Source of the DNA: Piscicola geometra
Lineage: Eukaryota; Annelida; Clitellata; Hirudinida; Piscicolidae
NCBI GenBank assembly: GCA_943735955.1
Contig: OX030958.1
Coordinates: 6,914,626 to 6,978,625, forward strand
Reading direction: 5' to 3'
DNA length: 64,000 nucleotides
The translations under genes were made by a program, and so were the position numbers. Positions 16,401 to 30,100 of the stretch are shown here, one piece after another (positions within the stretch are counted from its first letter, which is position 1; every line of letters starts with the position of its first letter). The notes below the pieces were generated by a model, which saw only the letters and a program-made list of their open reading frames with translations, did not search any database and was not told where the DNA came from.

Positions 16401-17640
16401 TGCTTCAAGCCAGTAGTATTTGTTGTTGTTTTTACAATTTTAAAATTACTAATTAAAGTTAGAAAGAACATGTAATGTCTTTAAAATAGCTGTGTCGTGA
16501 CTATTTAGAAATCGACTCTCAGTGTGCAATCAGCCTTCCTACCAGCATTCGGCAAATATTTAATGTATTGGAAATTTACTTTTAAGTGAATTATAAAAGT
16601 CACTCAAAAACTAGTTTATTAAAAATGAATTCATGTTTTTTATAGATAAAATTTCAAATCACGGTTTTTCCAAAAAATTTCTTGGATATGTTTCAAAATA
16701 TACCTATATTTCAATTATTTAAAACTATATTTCTATATAAAATTCGTTTACAAACTAATATTACAAATTGAACTATTCACAATAATAAGAATGAGTAATA
16801 GTAATTGCATAACCTATTTACTTCATTTTGGCATCCGACTACCGTAAAATATCAAAGTTTTATCAAATTTTTAATAAATGCTTATTCACATTTCTTGAAA
16901 TATAGGTATTCTAAATTATTATTGTGTAAAATTCAAATCTTATTAACTGAAGAATATTTATGACACTAGTGCTGTACTTTGTAGTTTTTGTCATTTTAAC
17001 ATCATTCAAATTTAACACAGTTTGGAATTATTTTTTGATAAATAAAATTTTTACAATTATTACTAATAAAAATAAATTGTATTTGAACATATCGGTATTT
17101 TACGGTATGTCTTAATTGCAAGTTCAGAATAAGTGTCGCACAATCACAGTTGTTTCGATGACTGCCGTATAATACCATATTCTTCAGACACGCAAAAATT
17201 TAAGACACAATTTTATTCGAAAAAATAGTTGTTTTCTAGGTTCTTATTTCGGACAAATTTGTAAACCTTCTATTTAAAACTAAAATTTCTTTTGCGGCCT
17301 ATAATAACTCGTTTAAACAAAAAAGAAGCATTAATTCAGGTAAAATTTTTTTTGACATTTTGCAGTAGGTCACAATGCCACACTGGAATGAGACTAAAGT
17401 TGAACTATGAAGTTTTCAAAAGCTACGTTCTTTTACAACTCTACCTGAGTTCTAATCAGAAAACCACGACTTTTCTCTACTTTCTAGCCCAATCTTTGAT
17501 TGTTTCCGTTTAAAGAATTGTCTTGCTATTGTTGAAGGAATGTCTTTGAGAATAGGCAATACACGACAACTTTGTCGTGATTGAGTGTCTTTTGTACTTT
17601 AGCTCACAACATTTACAGGATTCTCTCGCTTCATCTTCTC
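13423..17640. other. Gene-poor AT-rich region
   Basis: No exon, RNA gene or complete mobile element was recognised in about 4 kb. The motif ATTTTACGGTA recurs on both strands (for example near 16292, 16848 and 17094), as in small degenerate repeats. It is not enough to define an element. Confidence 0.4.
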
Positions 17641-18100
17641 TTAGTGCTGGGGCACATCGAAATAGACTTTCCCATGATTAGAAAATAAACGCCAGTGGTT
17701 TTTAACTTGGTCCAACCATGTTATCGTTAACTGTCCCTCTTCGTATCTTGAGAATACTGCGAATGACCATGTTGTTCTTGGGTGTTTTCTTTTAGTTGTG
17801 GCGTCCACTCTACCAATCAGTGTTATGTTTGAAAGTTTTTTTTTGTATATTCGGAGTACATGCCTGAACCACAAGTTTTGACGTTGGTGTGCTCGTGGAA
17901 CTATCGTTTCCGCTTGAACGTCTTCTTGACGTGGTCATTTCACATCTTGTCCATGATATTTTGCTAAACACCGTCATTTCAAAAACAAACAGTTGTCTTT
18001 TTCCAGCTTTTTCTAAATTCCACGTTTTACATCCATAGAGGGCAATCCGGACGATGAGAGAGTTGTACAGTGTCATGTTGCCTAACTGATGTATTTGTTC
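17641..18100 (-). pseudogene. LINE (non-LTR retrotransposon) ORF2 C-terminal remnant
   Basis: On the minus strand, 18076-17810 contains LYNSLIVRIALYGCKTW, matching the LYxSLVVSVLLYGCETW block after the reverse-transcriptase palm. The second frame (17874-17641) contains MWFRHVLRIYKK, matching the RWFGHVLRM block further downstream. The two blocks are in different frames, so at least one frameshift has occurred. It is a dead fragment. Confidence 0.75.
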
Positions 18101-19849
18101 TTCTTAGCGCTACCACGATTATTAATTAAACTCTAAGTTATGGAAATATTCTCAAATGCAGTTTTATTATGAGATGTCACTTTGTATCAATTTTAATACT
18201 TTGACTCCTCATCAGTTCAATTAATTATTTTTAAAATGCATAATTTTAAACTTTTAAGGGGTACTTCACACCATTTATAGCCCATTGTAATAAATTTATA
18301 AATGGTTTATTGACAACTTCAAAACTTAAAATTTGTAAATTTTTTTGCATAAAAAAGTAAGAATAAAGCAAAGAAATTCGTGTTGCATAAGATTTTTTTA
18401 AAAAATATCATGCATAGATCTTACGCCACTTTTTTACGATTATAATAAATTAATATTTTTCATGAAACATAAACTAGAAAGAATTTTATATTTATAATGA
18501 TATTGAACTTATTATTCTGAAGTTATTATTTATTAAAAAGTTGAATGACACAAACAAATTCAATGGTTGTAGAAAATATTAAGAACTAATCTTAACTATT
18601 ATTGAACATTTTTTCCTGTTTTTACAATCAGATTACAAATAAATTCATGGGATTCAATTGTCTATGTAAAAATAAAAAGTTTGCTTTAGTTTTTAAACCC
18701 CCTGACGAGATTCATGCAGAGTGAACTAGTTTTTAGTAGTTATTAATGTTTTCTTTGTATTCCTGTATTATTAATGTTACAAATCTTTCTTAACCTCGGA
18801 GGATTCAACTAGCCTAATCACACATTAAAAATAGGCACGAGTTTATCTTTTGCTAGTCTGAGAAATTTAATCTCTCCCTCGTCAAATCATAAAACTGGAA
18901 ACAAGAGTTTGAATCGTTTTTCGACACGACAACGCGAGAAATTTACTGACCATCTTGGTGGTGCCACAGTTCTTTTGTGCCTTAAGCTGATGATCTGAAA
19001 ACACTCGCAAGAAAAAGTAGACAAATAAACGTTTCAAATTCAGCTATTGGTATTTGTTTCGAGATTAATAAAAAAAATGTCACGCCTTTCTTGTTCGACA
19101 TTTTAAGTATTACCTCTAGAATGGGCCTAGTCACGAGCAGAATATGACGTGAGTCGTGTAGCTTGCTACAAACATTTTGTCATGCAAATGGTCTACTTTG
19201 ACATGCTGGTGCTTTCAGCCAAACTTTGACGCCCTTTTAGGCCTGATGAAAAAATCATTCAAATCTTCATTATCTAACTCACTAAAAGTTTCTGTGAAAA
19301 GCATCGGCGTCATGATATTTTCTTTATCAGTAACACACTTTTTGTTTTATTCTCAATTTTGCAAGGTTTACCAATTTTAAGCATTTAACACATAACCATA
19401 ATCACAATAAGTCAATAATTGGTCATCTCCATGGGCTACACATTTTTCCATTATTATCACCATGCGATCTTCAACATCACCTCTAGCATCAAATAGTTCA
19501 AATAAATGTGATCTACTAAATAAATTATTGAAACTTAGATAAGCTGACTGAACGTGAGAACATGTAGAAACAACCAACACGCACTCTTTTACCACACAAA
19601 TTATTATACTTTCTTACTTACATCTATCCCTTTTTCCTTCTGGGATATAGACCGTTGGTTCATGGTGAGTTTTTCTAGCAGCTCCTATTTTCTTTATCTC
19701 TGTATTGTATCAGCCTCCAAGTTCTTGCGGTTTTTATGAAAGTCTTCTATTTCTTTTTCTTTGAGGCTTCAAGGAGAACCTGCTTCGTTGTACTGAACTC
19801 TGGATTTTGAAGAATAATTATTATACTATAAAAATAATTGTCAGTTTTG
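18101..19849. other. Gene-poor region
   Basis: Nothing was confidently assigned. One minus-strand frame (19595-19377, ending LLTYCDYGYVLNA) has fairly protein-like composition but no partner exon, no homologue I recognise and a neighbouring LINE remnant, so it may be a mobile-element fragment. Confidence 0.35.
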
Positions 19850-20000
19850 TATAGCGCCCGGGCACGCAACTGAAGCGCCACTCACACCGCATCCTATACA
19901 CTAGGTATATGATAGCTCACGGTTGGCTGTACAGGGATTTGAACTGGCGACCTTTAAGTTGCAGGTCTAACGACTTACCATCTAAGCCAACCCGCTCGCC
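19850..20000 (-). mobile_element. tRNA-derived SINE, inverted
   Basis: Read on the minus strand it begins GGCGAGCGGGTTGGCTTAGA, a tRNA-like head with box A TGGCTTAGATGGTAAG. It continues to box B GGTCGCCAGTTCAAATCCC and ends in the tail GCTTCAGTTGCGTGCCCGGG followed by CGCTATAC. It is not a working tRNA gene: the 3' half runs into an unrelated tail with no acceptor-stem closure. Confidence 0.8.
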
Positions 20001-20399
20001 AGCCAATCATTGAATAAGTATTCAGGTCCAAGGAACTCGATGCGAAACTTACTAACATATTGATATTTGGATTGATAAAAGTAGAAGAATTTGGTGGAAA
20101 AATAATTCATATAGGCGTGCACAAAGTCTTACAATTTCATGGGTCTATCATTGCATTTTGATTGTGATAATTTGGATTGAAAGAGCCGCCAATGGTTAAT
20201 ATTGGTTTCAGATTTAAAATGTACTTGTTTTAAAATTTATAATTTAGATCACTAGCGTTATAAAAATTGTATTGCTTCCACAAGAAAGGCAAAACAAATA
20301 GATGTAAAAAGCTTTATATATCCATGTACACTAATATTTAGAAATTCAACTTTTATTTTAGACGTTTAATAATTTGTAAAAGTGCCAAATTTATCTGTG

Positions 20400-20513
20400 C
20401 GCATACACAAAGAGGATCATTGAAGGTGATCTTTTACGCTTCAGCGACGGCGTGATCGTGCCGATACCTGTTTAAGGCGTCAATGACTAAGGGCCTCCGA
20501 GGAGCAGGTATGT
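20400..20513 (+). ncRNA. GC-rich self-complementary segment: candidate 5' UTR exon or structured RNA
   Basis: The segment is much richer in GC than its surroundings. Plus-strand RNA can form three stems: 20413-20419 with 20427-20433 (7 bp, 7-nt loop); 20448-20453 with 20458-20463 (6 bp including two G-U pairs, loop GAUC); and ATACCTG (20464-20470) with CAGGTAT (20505-20511), a perfect 7-bp stem that covers a consensus 5' splice site CAG|GTATGT at 20507/20508. The G-U pairs break on the minus strand, which favours plus-strand transcription. Gene A has an acceptor (TTTCAG) at 21118, 24 nt before its ATG, so this could be its first, non-coding exon. A spliced-leader-like RNA is the alternative, as SL exons often pair with their own donor site. 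Confidence 0.3.
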
Positions 20514-21118
20514 AAAAGAATGTATGTTTGAATATCTTATCTGAAGACAATCTTCGATTGCTAAGTGTAGCTTGACTATGCGAGTGAATGGAGGTTTAGG
20601 GTATTGCTTGGTTAAGAAAGTTTGATATTTCTTTAGTATGAAAGTGTTCAATGCTAAGAAAGTTCATAGCGATTCTATGAAATTTATAGACTGTGACAAT
20701 GTACTATAAATACTTTCATTATAGAGCTATATAAAAACAATTAATAACATTATAAGTATATTTGTATACAATATAAGTATACAATACAAAATTAAATAAT
20801 TGTATAAATATAATGTTCAAATATAAATTCTCTGCAAGCTAGTTATTTCTTTCAGAAGTGTGTTAGCTCAAGAAAACTTCTTTCAGTAAGTTCGTTTAAT
20901 TAGTCTAAAATGTTCATTTGATAATCTTTTTATCAACTCAAATGGAATCGACTTTGAAACTATTCTAATTTCTTTTTAAGCGAACATTCTTTTCATACTA
21001 AGTCCGATTATCGAGATTGTTTTCTTACTTTTTATTCTAAATCTAACTAAGAAAAATCAATCCAATTTGTTATTACACAATATATCCTAAGAAATTTGAT
21101 AGATTGTTGAACTTTCAG

Positions 21119-21142
21119 AACTACAACTACAACTGCGAAGCA
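21119..21142 (+). promoter_or_regulatory. 5' leader of gene A after a splice acceptor
   Basis: ACTTTCAG ends at 21118 and leaves a 24-nt leader before the start codon. This indicates a 5' UTR intron or a trans-splice acceptor. Confidence 0.45.
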
Positions 21143-24100
21143 ATGGTGTTCGCATCCGTCTTCGTCCTCATTTTGACCTGTCTACCTATTATTTCGTCTC
21201 AAAGTAAATAATTTCATCATCTTAATTTTGGAATTTTTAAAACCGTTTTTTATAAGTTTAACACGTGAAATTTTTCTATTAAGGTTTTATTAATCGAGTT
21301 TCACCTATTTCATATATGTTTTAATCTTTTGATCTTTTGCTTTCCTTTTTCTATTTTCAAAGCTTTTATTTCACAGAAAACAATTTTCATACGTTTCTAA
21401 AGCTTGAGGCTGTAATAATAAAAAATTTTCACCTTGACGCTTTTTCAACGTGAAAAATAAAATTTATTTCTATTTTCTTTTTATAAAAACTTTTTTTATT
21501 TTGAATATAAAAGTATTTTTATATATTAATTTTGACATAAGACGCCTTCAGTTATTAATAAAATGATATTGATGAAAATAAAATGTAAAAAATTAACAAA
21601 TCTTCGATTAAATTTAAAATAACCAAGTGAAAATGTAAAAAAATAATATATAAATTAATCATTCTAAACTAACCATTTTAAAATGTATTTTGAAATTGAA
21701 ATATAGAAATAATGCTGGTTACCAACATTATGGATAAAAAGTGTCTTTCCAGTGTCATAAGTCGCTTCTATTTTATAGCATGCAGTTGGACCGAGGTCAG
21801 GGACGTGAATACAGCAGGCTCTATAGCACAGGCCTCCGCCTCCTCCCTGGAAGCCTGTCAGACTCTCTGTCTTGCACAAGCTAACGCTTGTGCCTTTGGC
21901 TTTGACTACATTTATGTTCCTGGAACCGTTTCAGTAAGATGCTTTCTTTCCACAACCTCCGTCACCAGTTCTGCTTCGGGACACAGCCATTACACATGCA
22001 CTTGTACGTATTAGAGTGGCTGAGTTATGGAAATTTAATGCGCTTAGATTGGATGTATGCAATTTTCTAAATGAACCATACTTTCCTATGTTATAGAAAA
22101 TGTAACTTATTTGTACTGGAATGATAGTATTTTACTGTTAAATGTTTTACAAAACATATCTTTAATTGTTTTTTAAACCAAAATCATTCTTTTCCAGCCT
22201 CTGCTCTTGTTACTACAAAAGTTACTGACAATTCTCAGAGTAAGTTGAAAAAAGATTGGATTGAATAGTTGATAAATATATTAATGACACTCTGAATAAA
22301 TAAATAAAAGTAAAGATGAAAATATGGATTTATAAATAGGTGAAAATGTTTTTAATGAAAATAGGGTAAAAGAAAAACCATACTTTAGAAGTAGCTAAAC
22401 GAAAAAAAATATTTTGTACTCCATACATATTGTACTTTTGCCAGTTTTTTTATAAACCGTTGAAAACAATTCATCATTTAATCGTTTTCACAGTTTTGCC
22501 AATTACGATTATTTTGCTCATTATTTTTCAAATTCGGAAATTAAATTATCATAATATTAATAATTCCATAAAAGAACTTTCCCTTTAATATTACACTAGC
22601 TCTGATAATATTTCTGTTTTCAAACTATTTCAACTAGAATATAATGGCTTGAAAGCTTAACTGTTACCATGCTTTTCCTTTACTTTTGAAGTATAGTAAT
22701 AGAATGAAAAAAGTCTATTAGTAATTTTTTATTAACGTTCTCACCAACCATTTCATGCAGTCGTGACAACACCGGCATCGGGTTCTGGAGGTTAGATTCG
22801 AGAAAAAATTCTTTAAAAATAATTAAAAATTGAAAAATGATCAGTTACTTACGAAATTAGACTAAAATAAATATAAGCTTCAAATCTATACAACTTAACT
22901 TTTAGAAAAAAAAACATCTTGAAGAATTAAATATATTTTTTCATCGCAGTAGACAACCCTGCCACACCAAAATCTTTTAATCACACTACATTATACGTTA
23001 CTAAAATTAAGATGTACTTTATAATCAATAAATCATAAACAAATCTATACATAAAAATATCAAAAAACTCTTTTTAATAATCAAATCTGAACTCTACACG
23101 ACCAGGTTCCCAATACATATGGGTAGAGACTGCCAACAGCAATAGCCCTGGTGGAACCCTCAAAACGAACTTCGGGACATTAGACCAATGCAAGAATGGC
23201 TGTCTTGCAGCGAAAGACACTGAGTGCATGTACGGAATTGACTTCAACCCATCTCTCCCTGCTGGTAGTGGTTGTTACTTTGCCTCCTCAGCCAAGCTTA
23301 ATGTTGGAGGTTACCCCGGAGTTACCCACTACGACTATAAACGTAAGCTGGAATTCATTTTATTTAATTTTGATGAAAAATAATTAATTGAAAAATAATT
23401 AATTGAAAAATAATTAATTGAAAAACAATTAATTGAAAAATAATTAATTGAAAAATAATTAATTGAAAAATAATTAATTGAAAAATAATTAATTGAAAAA
23501 TAATTAATTGAAAAATAATTAATTGAAAAATAGTTAATTGAAAAATAATTAATTGAAAAATAATTAATTGAAAAATAATTAATTGAAAAATAGTTAATTG
23601 AAAAATAGTTAATTGAAAAATAGTTAATTGAAAAATAATTAATTGAAAAACAATTAATTGAAAAATAATTAATTGAAAAATAATTAATTGAAAAATAATT
23701 AATAGGAAAATAATTAATTGAAAAATAATTAATTGAAAAATAATTAATTGAAAAATAATTAATTGAAAAATAATTAATTGAAAAATAATTAATAGGAAAA
23801 TAATTAATTGAAAAATAATTAATTGAAAAATAATTAATTGAAAAATACTTAATTGAAAAATAATTAATTGAAAAATAATTAATTGGAAAATAATTAATTG
23901 GAAAATAATTAATTGAAAAATAATTAATTGAAAAATAATTAATTGAAAAATAATTAATTGAAAAATAATTAATTGAAAAATAATTAATTGAAAAATAATT
24001 AATTGAAAAATAATTAATTGGAAAATAATTAATTGAAAAATAATTAATTGAAAAATAATTAATTGAAAAATAATTATTTCATTAAATAGATTTCTGTATG

Positions 24101-27100
24101 GTATATTCTCATTTTTACAGTTTCAAGTGAATCTCCTAGTAAGTTGAATGTTCTAACATTTAATTATTAAAACAACTATTTAAATATTTGTTAAAAACTT
24201 TTTAATTGTAAAAAATCTTTCAACAAAAATTTAAATTTGTATTTGAACATAATTTATTCTGATTAGAAGATTCGAAAAAAATATTTTTGTGAAATAATTT
24301 CAAATCTGTTATTATAAAGAGATATTGCAAGGGCATAGACTAATCAACAATAATTTCAATTAATACATTTTTAGAATTTTTAATTTAGTACTTCAGAATC
24401 CGATATTTTCGGCACTTACGCTCAAAAATACTCATTCGCCTAATTACCCACTTTCACCCTCAACCTTCAAGAATGCACGTACGACGTGACACCTGACAAG
24501 AATAGTCCTGGAGGCAATCTCATCACCGCGGCCGGAGACTTAGAGTCTTGCAAGACTGCGTGCTTGGCAGTGAACAATTGTCCATTTGGTTTTGACTTTA
24601 ACCCTACAGTGCCTAAGGGTAGCCAGTGTTATGTGTCCACTACTAGCCAGCTTTCATCCTATCCCGGAGTCAGCCACTACACACTTAACTGCCCGATTCG
24701 TGCGTAGCTTATTGTTTGGATTTTATTAGAAATTTCGTTTAATGAAAAACATTTTGATGATTCTCTCCAATATTTTTGTTGATTTAATTAACTCTCACTG
24801 AAGTCCCGTTTTTTAAGATCAGTAAATATCTTAAATTAATTCCATATAGGAACGTTTTTTAAATTTCATTTCAATGCCTCACTTTTTCAGTTTTCCTGAC
24901 TTACCAACAATCAAAACTAATTATTCACCATTTACTTCTTTCTTTAGCTTGTGTCTGGAACATGACAGCGGACAGAAACAGTCCCCAGGGAAAAGTGATG
25001 GGTAGCTACAACACTTTGGTCGATTGCCAACAAGCTTGTTTAACAGCTGCGGACACTTCATCCTGTCAGTATGGCATTGATTTCCAGCCTTCTGCTCCCG
25101 TTGGCTTCCGATGCTATTTTTCCGTTTCAAGCACTCTTACCACCTTCATTGGAGTTAACCATTACACGCCCAGTTGCCAAAGTAAGAAGAAGTTTCTTTT
25201 AGAATTCCAGAATTTTTTATTGAATAAAGGTTTTACAAATAATTAATTTCATGAAAAGATATTATTTTAAGTCATTTAATTAAAATAACAATATTGCGGT
25301 TCAATTATTTTTCATTTTTACATCAAAACGCTTTCAATTATACATAAATATTTTTTCGCAGGAACTTCTACAAGTGAGAAACAATTTTTTCGATTTTTCG
25401 ATTGATTAATATAATTAACTGGAATTTATATATTTTTTATTTCACAAAAATACAATTTTAATTATTAAAATTATTGAAATTTTAATGTTTAAAGGCATTT
25501 ATATATAAAATTTTGACCATGCAAAATTTCAAATAATCGTTTTTTTCAAAATACATCTATAGTAGGAGGAACATAATCATCGATTTCAAAACTTCAAAAC
25601 GTCCACTTAGGACATGATTAACAGTAACAATATTAGAAGTTTGACATAAAAATTAATTTTTATGTCAAAAATAACCGCAACCCCCACCCGCGATTGAAAA
25701 AAAACCCACAAAATATTAACTTGAAAAACACATTTTTTCAAACTTTTTGAAACTTTATTATTTTTATATATCTTTTAATCTTTCTTAGTTGATACTTTCA
25801 TTTTCAAAAGATTTTTAAACTTCTTCATTTTCAGTGAAAGGATCATTTTTTGATTTCAACAGGCATAAAAGTTTAAGTCTTTTTCGCTTCTTTCTATAAA
25901 CCAGCTTTTTTAAACTTTTGCTTTAAAAAAACTTAGTTTTCTTTTCTTTACTTTATTTAAGTTTTGACTGTTTTTTTGTTTGACCCGTTGCATTGGAGCC
26001 TCCGAAAGACGGGATCTGTCCATCTCTAGGCTGCTGGCTTTTTATAGGATGATGGATCAACTGACTGCATTCAATTTACTACGGTTTCCCTTACCACACT
26101 GCCTCTCCATTCCAAGGTTGTGAAATAGAGTGCCATCAGTTTTAGAGCCTGCTCACTGATTAGGTACTTCATAGGTAAGGCTTCTTTATCAATGTCCTAG
26201 TCTCTCTTTTGTCTATCTAAAACCGTCTTGAGAAGAGGCTGCTTAATAGTAAACAACTTATAGACTTACTCCAAGTGCTCAACTGTTGCTTTTGACACCA
26301 AATGCACATTCAAGCCAAAAAACACCATCCGAACAACTTGAAATAGGGAGGTTCCAGAACTTCTCTGACTAGACATCCTAGGCGATTGTTTATCTGTGGG
26401 TTTTGGCTTGAGAACTCAGCGAGATTATTAAAGAGGCCTATAAGAATTGTTGTTGCCTTGAAAAACCCCGAATTTGTTGTTTTCGTAAATAAACAACCCC
26501 TGGATACCATTATTTTCTCAAGGTAGTGGAGAAACTCAATGAATCGGTTCCAGGGTTTAACTGAGCTCAGAAGCCACCAGCTGAAGACACATGTCAAGTG
26601 CATGTCCATCTACACTTTTATTTTTTGTATATACGTTTATTTCCACCATACAACTTTTTAAACCTGATTTATATCCGTTATATCCGTTTCAACCAATTGC
26701 AGAACTTTATTCATGCCACTGCCTAAGCCCAGTGTAGTGTGGGCGGCACAAATATCTTTTTTTAAATATTTATAATTTTATATTATTTTAAGAATTATAT
26801 TAAGTAACCTTATTATCTCAAATTTGTGTAAATTAACTTATCTAATGATTTCATTTTACTTGAAAACGCTGAGGCTTAAGCCTAAATCTTCGATTTAGTT
26901 TTTTGGGTACCAACTTCCAATATTAAATATTCATGAAATAACCTAGTGAGCCATATTCCAAGTGGACGTAACAAACTTCAAATTTTTCGTTTTTTTGCCT
27001 ACTTATGCCCCCCCCTACTATATTTTTCATAAATTGTTATAACTTAATATTTAATTATATTTAAATTGATTTATTTGCATATATAAGCACTTCTGTATGT

Positions 27101-30100
27101 TTGTATGTATTTTATATAATTGTGTAAATATTTTTTAATTTATGTATTTTTCTATTTATCATAAACCAAATAATTTAATCCTTAAAACTGACTTAGCCTG
27201 CACGTTTGTTGAGTTGGTTGACAAAAACAGTCCTTCGGGAATGCTGATGAACACCTTGAACAGCCTTGCTGAATGTAGAGCCAGGTAAGCGAACAATAAA
27301 AAAGCACATCTTGAATGTATTGGTTGTGTAAAGTAAAATTGTAGGCAAAATCGTATACATATGAAGCCTTTTTTCAAACCAATTTATCAAAAAATCATTA
27401 ATTGAAAAAATATTATTTCAGAATTAAAAGTTTCAATTAAATTATCAGATGTGAGACTGAAGTAAAAACTACATGTCAGTACGGCTTCGATTATGTGCCA
27501 AGTGCACCGATTGGAGCCAGGTGCTGGTTTTCCACTACTGCCACCACGCAAAGCGCCCCAGGAATTACTCATTACAACCCCCAGTGCTCTTGTGAGATTA
27601 ACGTTTATAAGAATAAATATTTTATTAATTTAATATGAAAAATATTTATTAAAATAATCCCAAAAAACTCAATAAGTTATTATTTGAAAATAGTTGTTCA
27701 ATTTATAATTAACTTTTTAATTCATTCTTTACTTGTTTTCAGCCCCAGGAGTCACTTCTACACCTGATGGTATGCTTTAAATTAAAAATTACATTTTTAA
27801 AAATAACTTTTTCACACTTTTGAGTCTATAAAACTTAATTTTAACATTAAGATATTCAAATCATCACTATTTATTTTTTTCAACGTCAGGCTGCACTTGG
27901 ACAAAAACAGCAGGCCAAAACAGTCCGAATGGTGTCTCACAAGCAGCCATCACATCCCTGGCCGCTTGTCAGGCAAGTTGCATCGCCAAGCAGACTAGCG
28001 GTTGCGCTAATGGCATTGACTGGAATCAAAGCGCCCAGCCGGGCTTCCAATGCTGGTTTGCAATCAGCTCAACTCTCACCGTCTACCCAGCCGTTGACCA
28101 CTACTCTCTTAGCTGCGGTTATTTTTATTTTCAAATATTGTTTTTTTTATACTTTATTTATTTATTTACTTTAATAAATAAAAAAAATTTACGTTCCATC
28201 TTTAGATATTGTTTACAAAAAGTTTTTTTAATTTCATATTTCATTCAAAACATCAATCTATTTTTATTTCCATTCACAGGTGGAGCTGGTAAGATTTGGC
28301 TTCAATATTTAAAAATATGTATAAAAATTCATTACATATTTAAATAAACCATTTGAAAATTCCAAAACTATCAATTTTCAGATCATAAAACCAATTCGAT
28401 TAAAAAAAAAACCCGCATTTTGAAAAATCCACACAGGCACTTGCACTTGGGCTCCAATGGAAAACATGAACACAAGAGGTGGACTGAACCAGAACTTCAA
28501 CACCCTTGAAACTTGCAGAGCAGCTTGTCTGGCCGGTAAAGACACAACGTGCAAATTCGGGTTTGACTGGGAGCAAAACGGACAGACCAACTTCAAATGC
28601 TGGTTTTCCACCACCAGCACTCTCAATACTTTCAATGGTGTCGTGCATTACAGCCTATCTTGCGGAGGTTTGTCACATTTTTCATAATACGGGTATTTCG
28701 ATAATTTATAAAAACATTTTTGAAGTCAAACTGGTTTCAAGAAAGAAAGTTATTAAAAATACTTTTCACAACTCTTTCAGGCCCCACTACTGGTTCAGCA
28801 TTTGGGAGTAAGCTTTACTTATTTTGTTGACTTGTTGAATTATATTTGCATCTAATAACTATTTAGGAATATTCTTGATATTAAAATTTCAGATGAAAAT
28901 TAAATATTATAAAGTTTTGGAACACCGTATTTAGCAGATTTTACAAATTAAATAATAAGAATAAATAAATAATTATTTAATTTAAAAATCCAATAGTGAG
29001 ATTTTCAAATTAATTTAGTATCAAATTGTTTTACTAAAAATTTAAATAAAGTCATTAATAATATTATTTATTCAAACTTATAACACATATATTTTCAAGC
29101 AACTCTTATGAACGCTGGAGGCACTGGAGGAATGGGTTTGTTATTTTTCTAATAATAAAAGTAGTTGAAGATAATTGGTTAAGTCAATCTGAGCCGATCC
29201 AAAAACTCTACCTCAAGTTTCTTGTATGTTTTATACACTGAAGAAACTAATTTTGTCTTTTCCCCCACCATGCAGAGTATTCTTTCAGCATGGCTGAAAA
29301 TACGTTTTCACCTAATGGAGATCGACAAATAAATGCTAACACATTGGACCAATGCAAAATGCAATGTATCTTGATGGTTACGACCGCTTGCAAATACGGT
29401 TTTGACTGGAACGCAGGCCAACCTGACGGCTCAAAATGTTGGTTCTCTACCATGCAGTCCACGTTTCCTGGAACGGGAATCACTCATTACGTGCCAGTTA
29501 TGACGCCAAGTATGTTTTTGTTTCTTTGTTTAGAAATGGGTGATATGTCGATTGAAAGACCTATAAAAAACACACCCAACCCACCAGAGTGCGCATGGAG
29601 CATTTCGACGAACAGCAACACAGCTGGTGGCCAACTCCAGATTGAAGCAACGACTTTAGCACAATGCCAAACCAAATGCTTGACCCTCATAAACACCACT
29701 TGCCAGCTCGGATTTGACTTCAACAACATTAACAACCAATGCTGGTTCTCTCTCACCGCAACTGTTAACTCTAATGTTCCGAATGTTGACCACTACGTTT
29801 GTTCATGTAGGTATTGGGAAAAGGTTTTAAAAAATATAATGAAATATTCATTAAATAAAAAAGAACGATGGAAATTTATAATAATGATAATTTAAAAGCA
29901 ACGAATATAAAAAAGTTTTGGTATGATTTTAGTTAAAAACTCCATGGTAGTTGATTGGAGCATTAATAACCAATTTAAATAATTTTTTAATTCCCAAAAA
30001 CAGTGTCTGGGGCTACGACAAATCCACAGCAAAGTAAGTAACCAATTTGAAATTTTTCAAACCTAAAAAACATCAATAAGTAATAATATTTTAGCAATAA

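Noticed and set aside
13423..17640. Recurrent ATTTTACGGTA motif on both strands
   Set aside because: Too short and scattered to define a repeat family or regulatory element by eye.
18985..19010. CTGATGA followed by GAAA, resembling a hammerhead ribozyme core
   Set aside because: The spacer is too short to form stem II and no stems I or III can be drawn.
19850..20000. Possible tRNA gene on the minus strand
   Set aside because: Boxes A and B are present but the 3' part continues into a SINE tail without a closing acceptor stem.
22926..23030. Possible extra linker exon after TTCATCGCAG (VDNPATPKS frame) in gene A
   Set aside because: No donor in the required phase follows; it may be a decayed linker exon.
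26310..26609. 99-residue minus-strand frame in the long intron of gene A
   Set aside because: No recognised homology and no splice context; kept only as part of a possible degenerate insertion.
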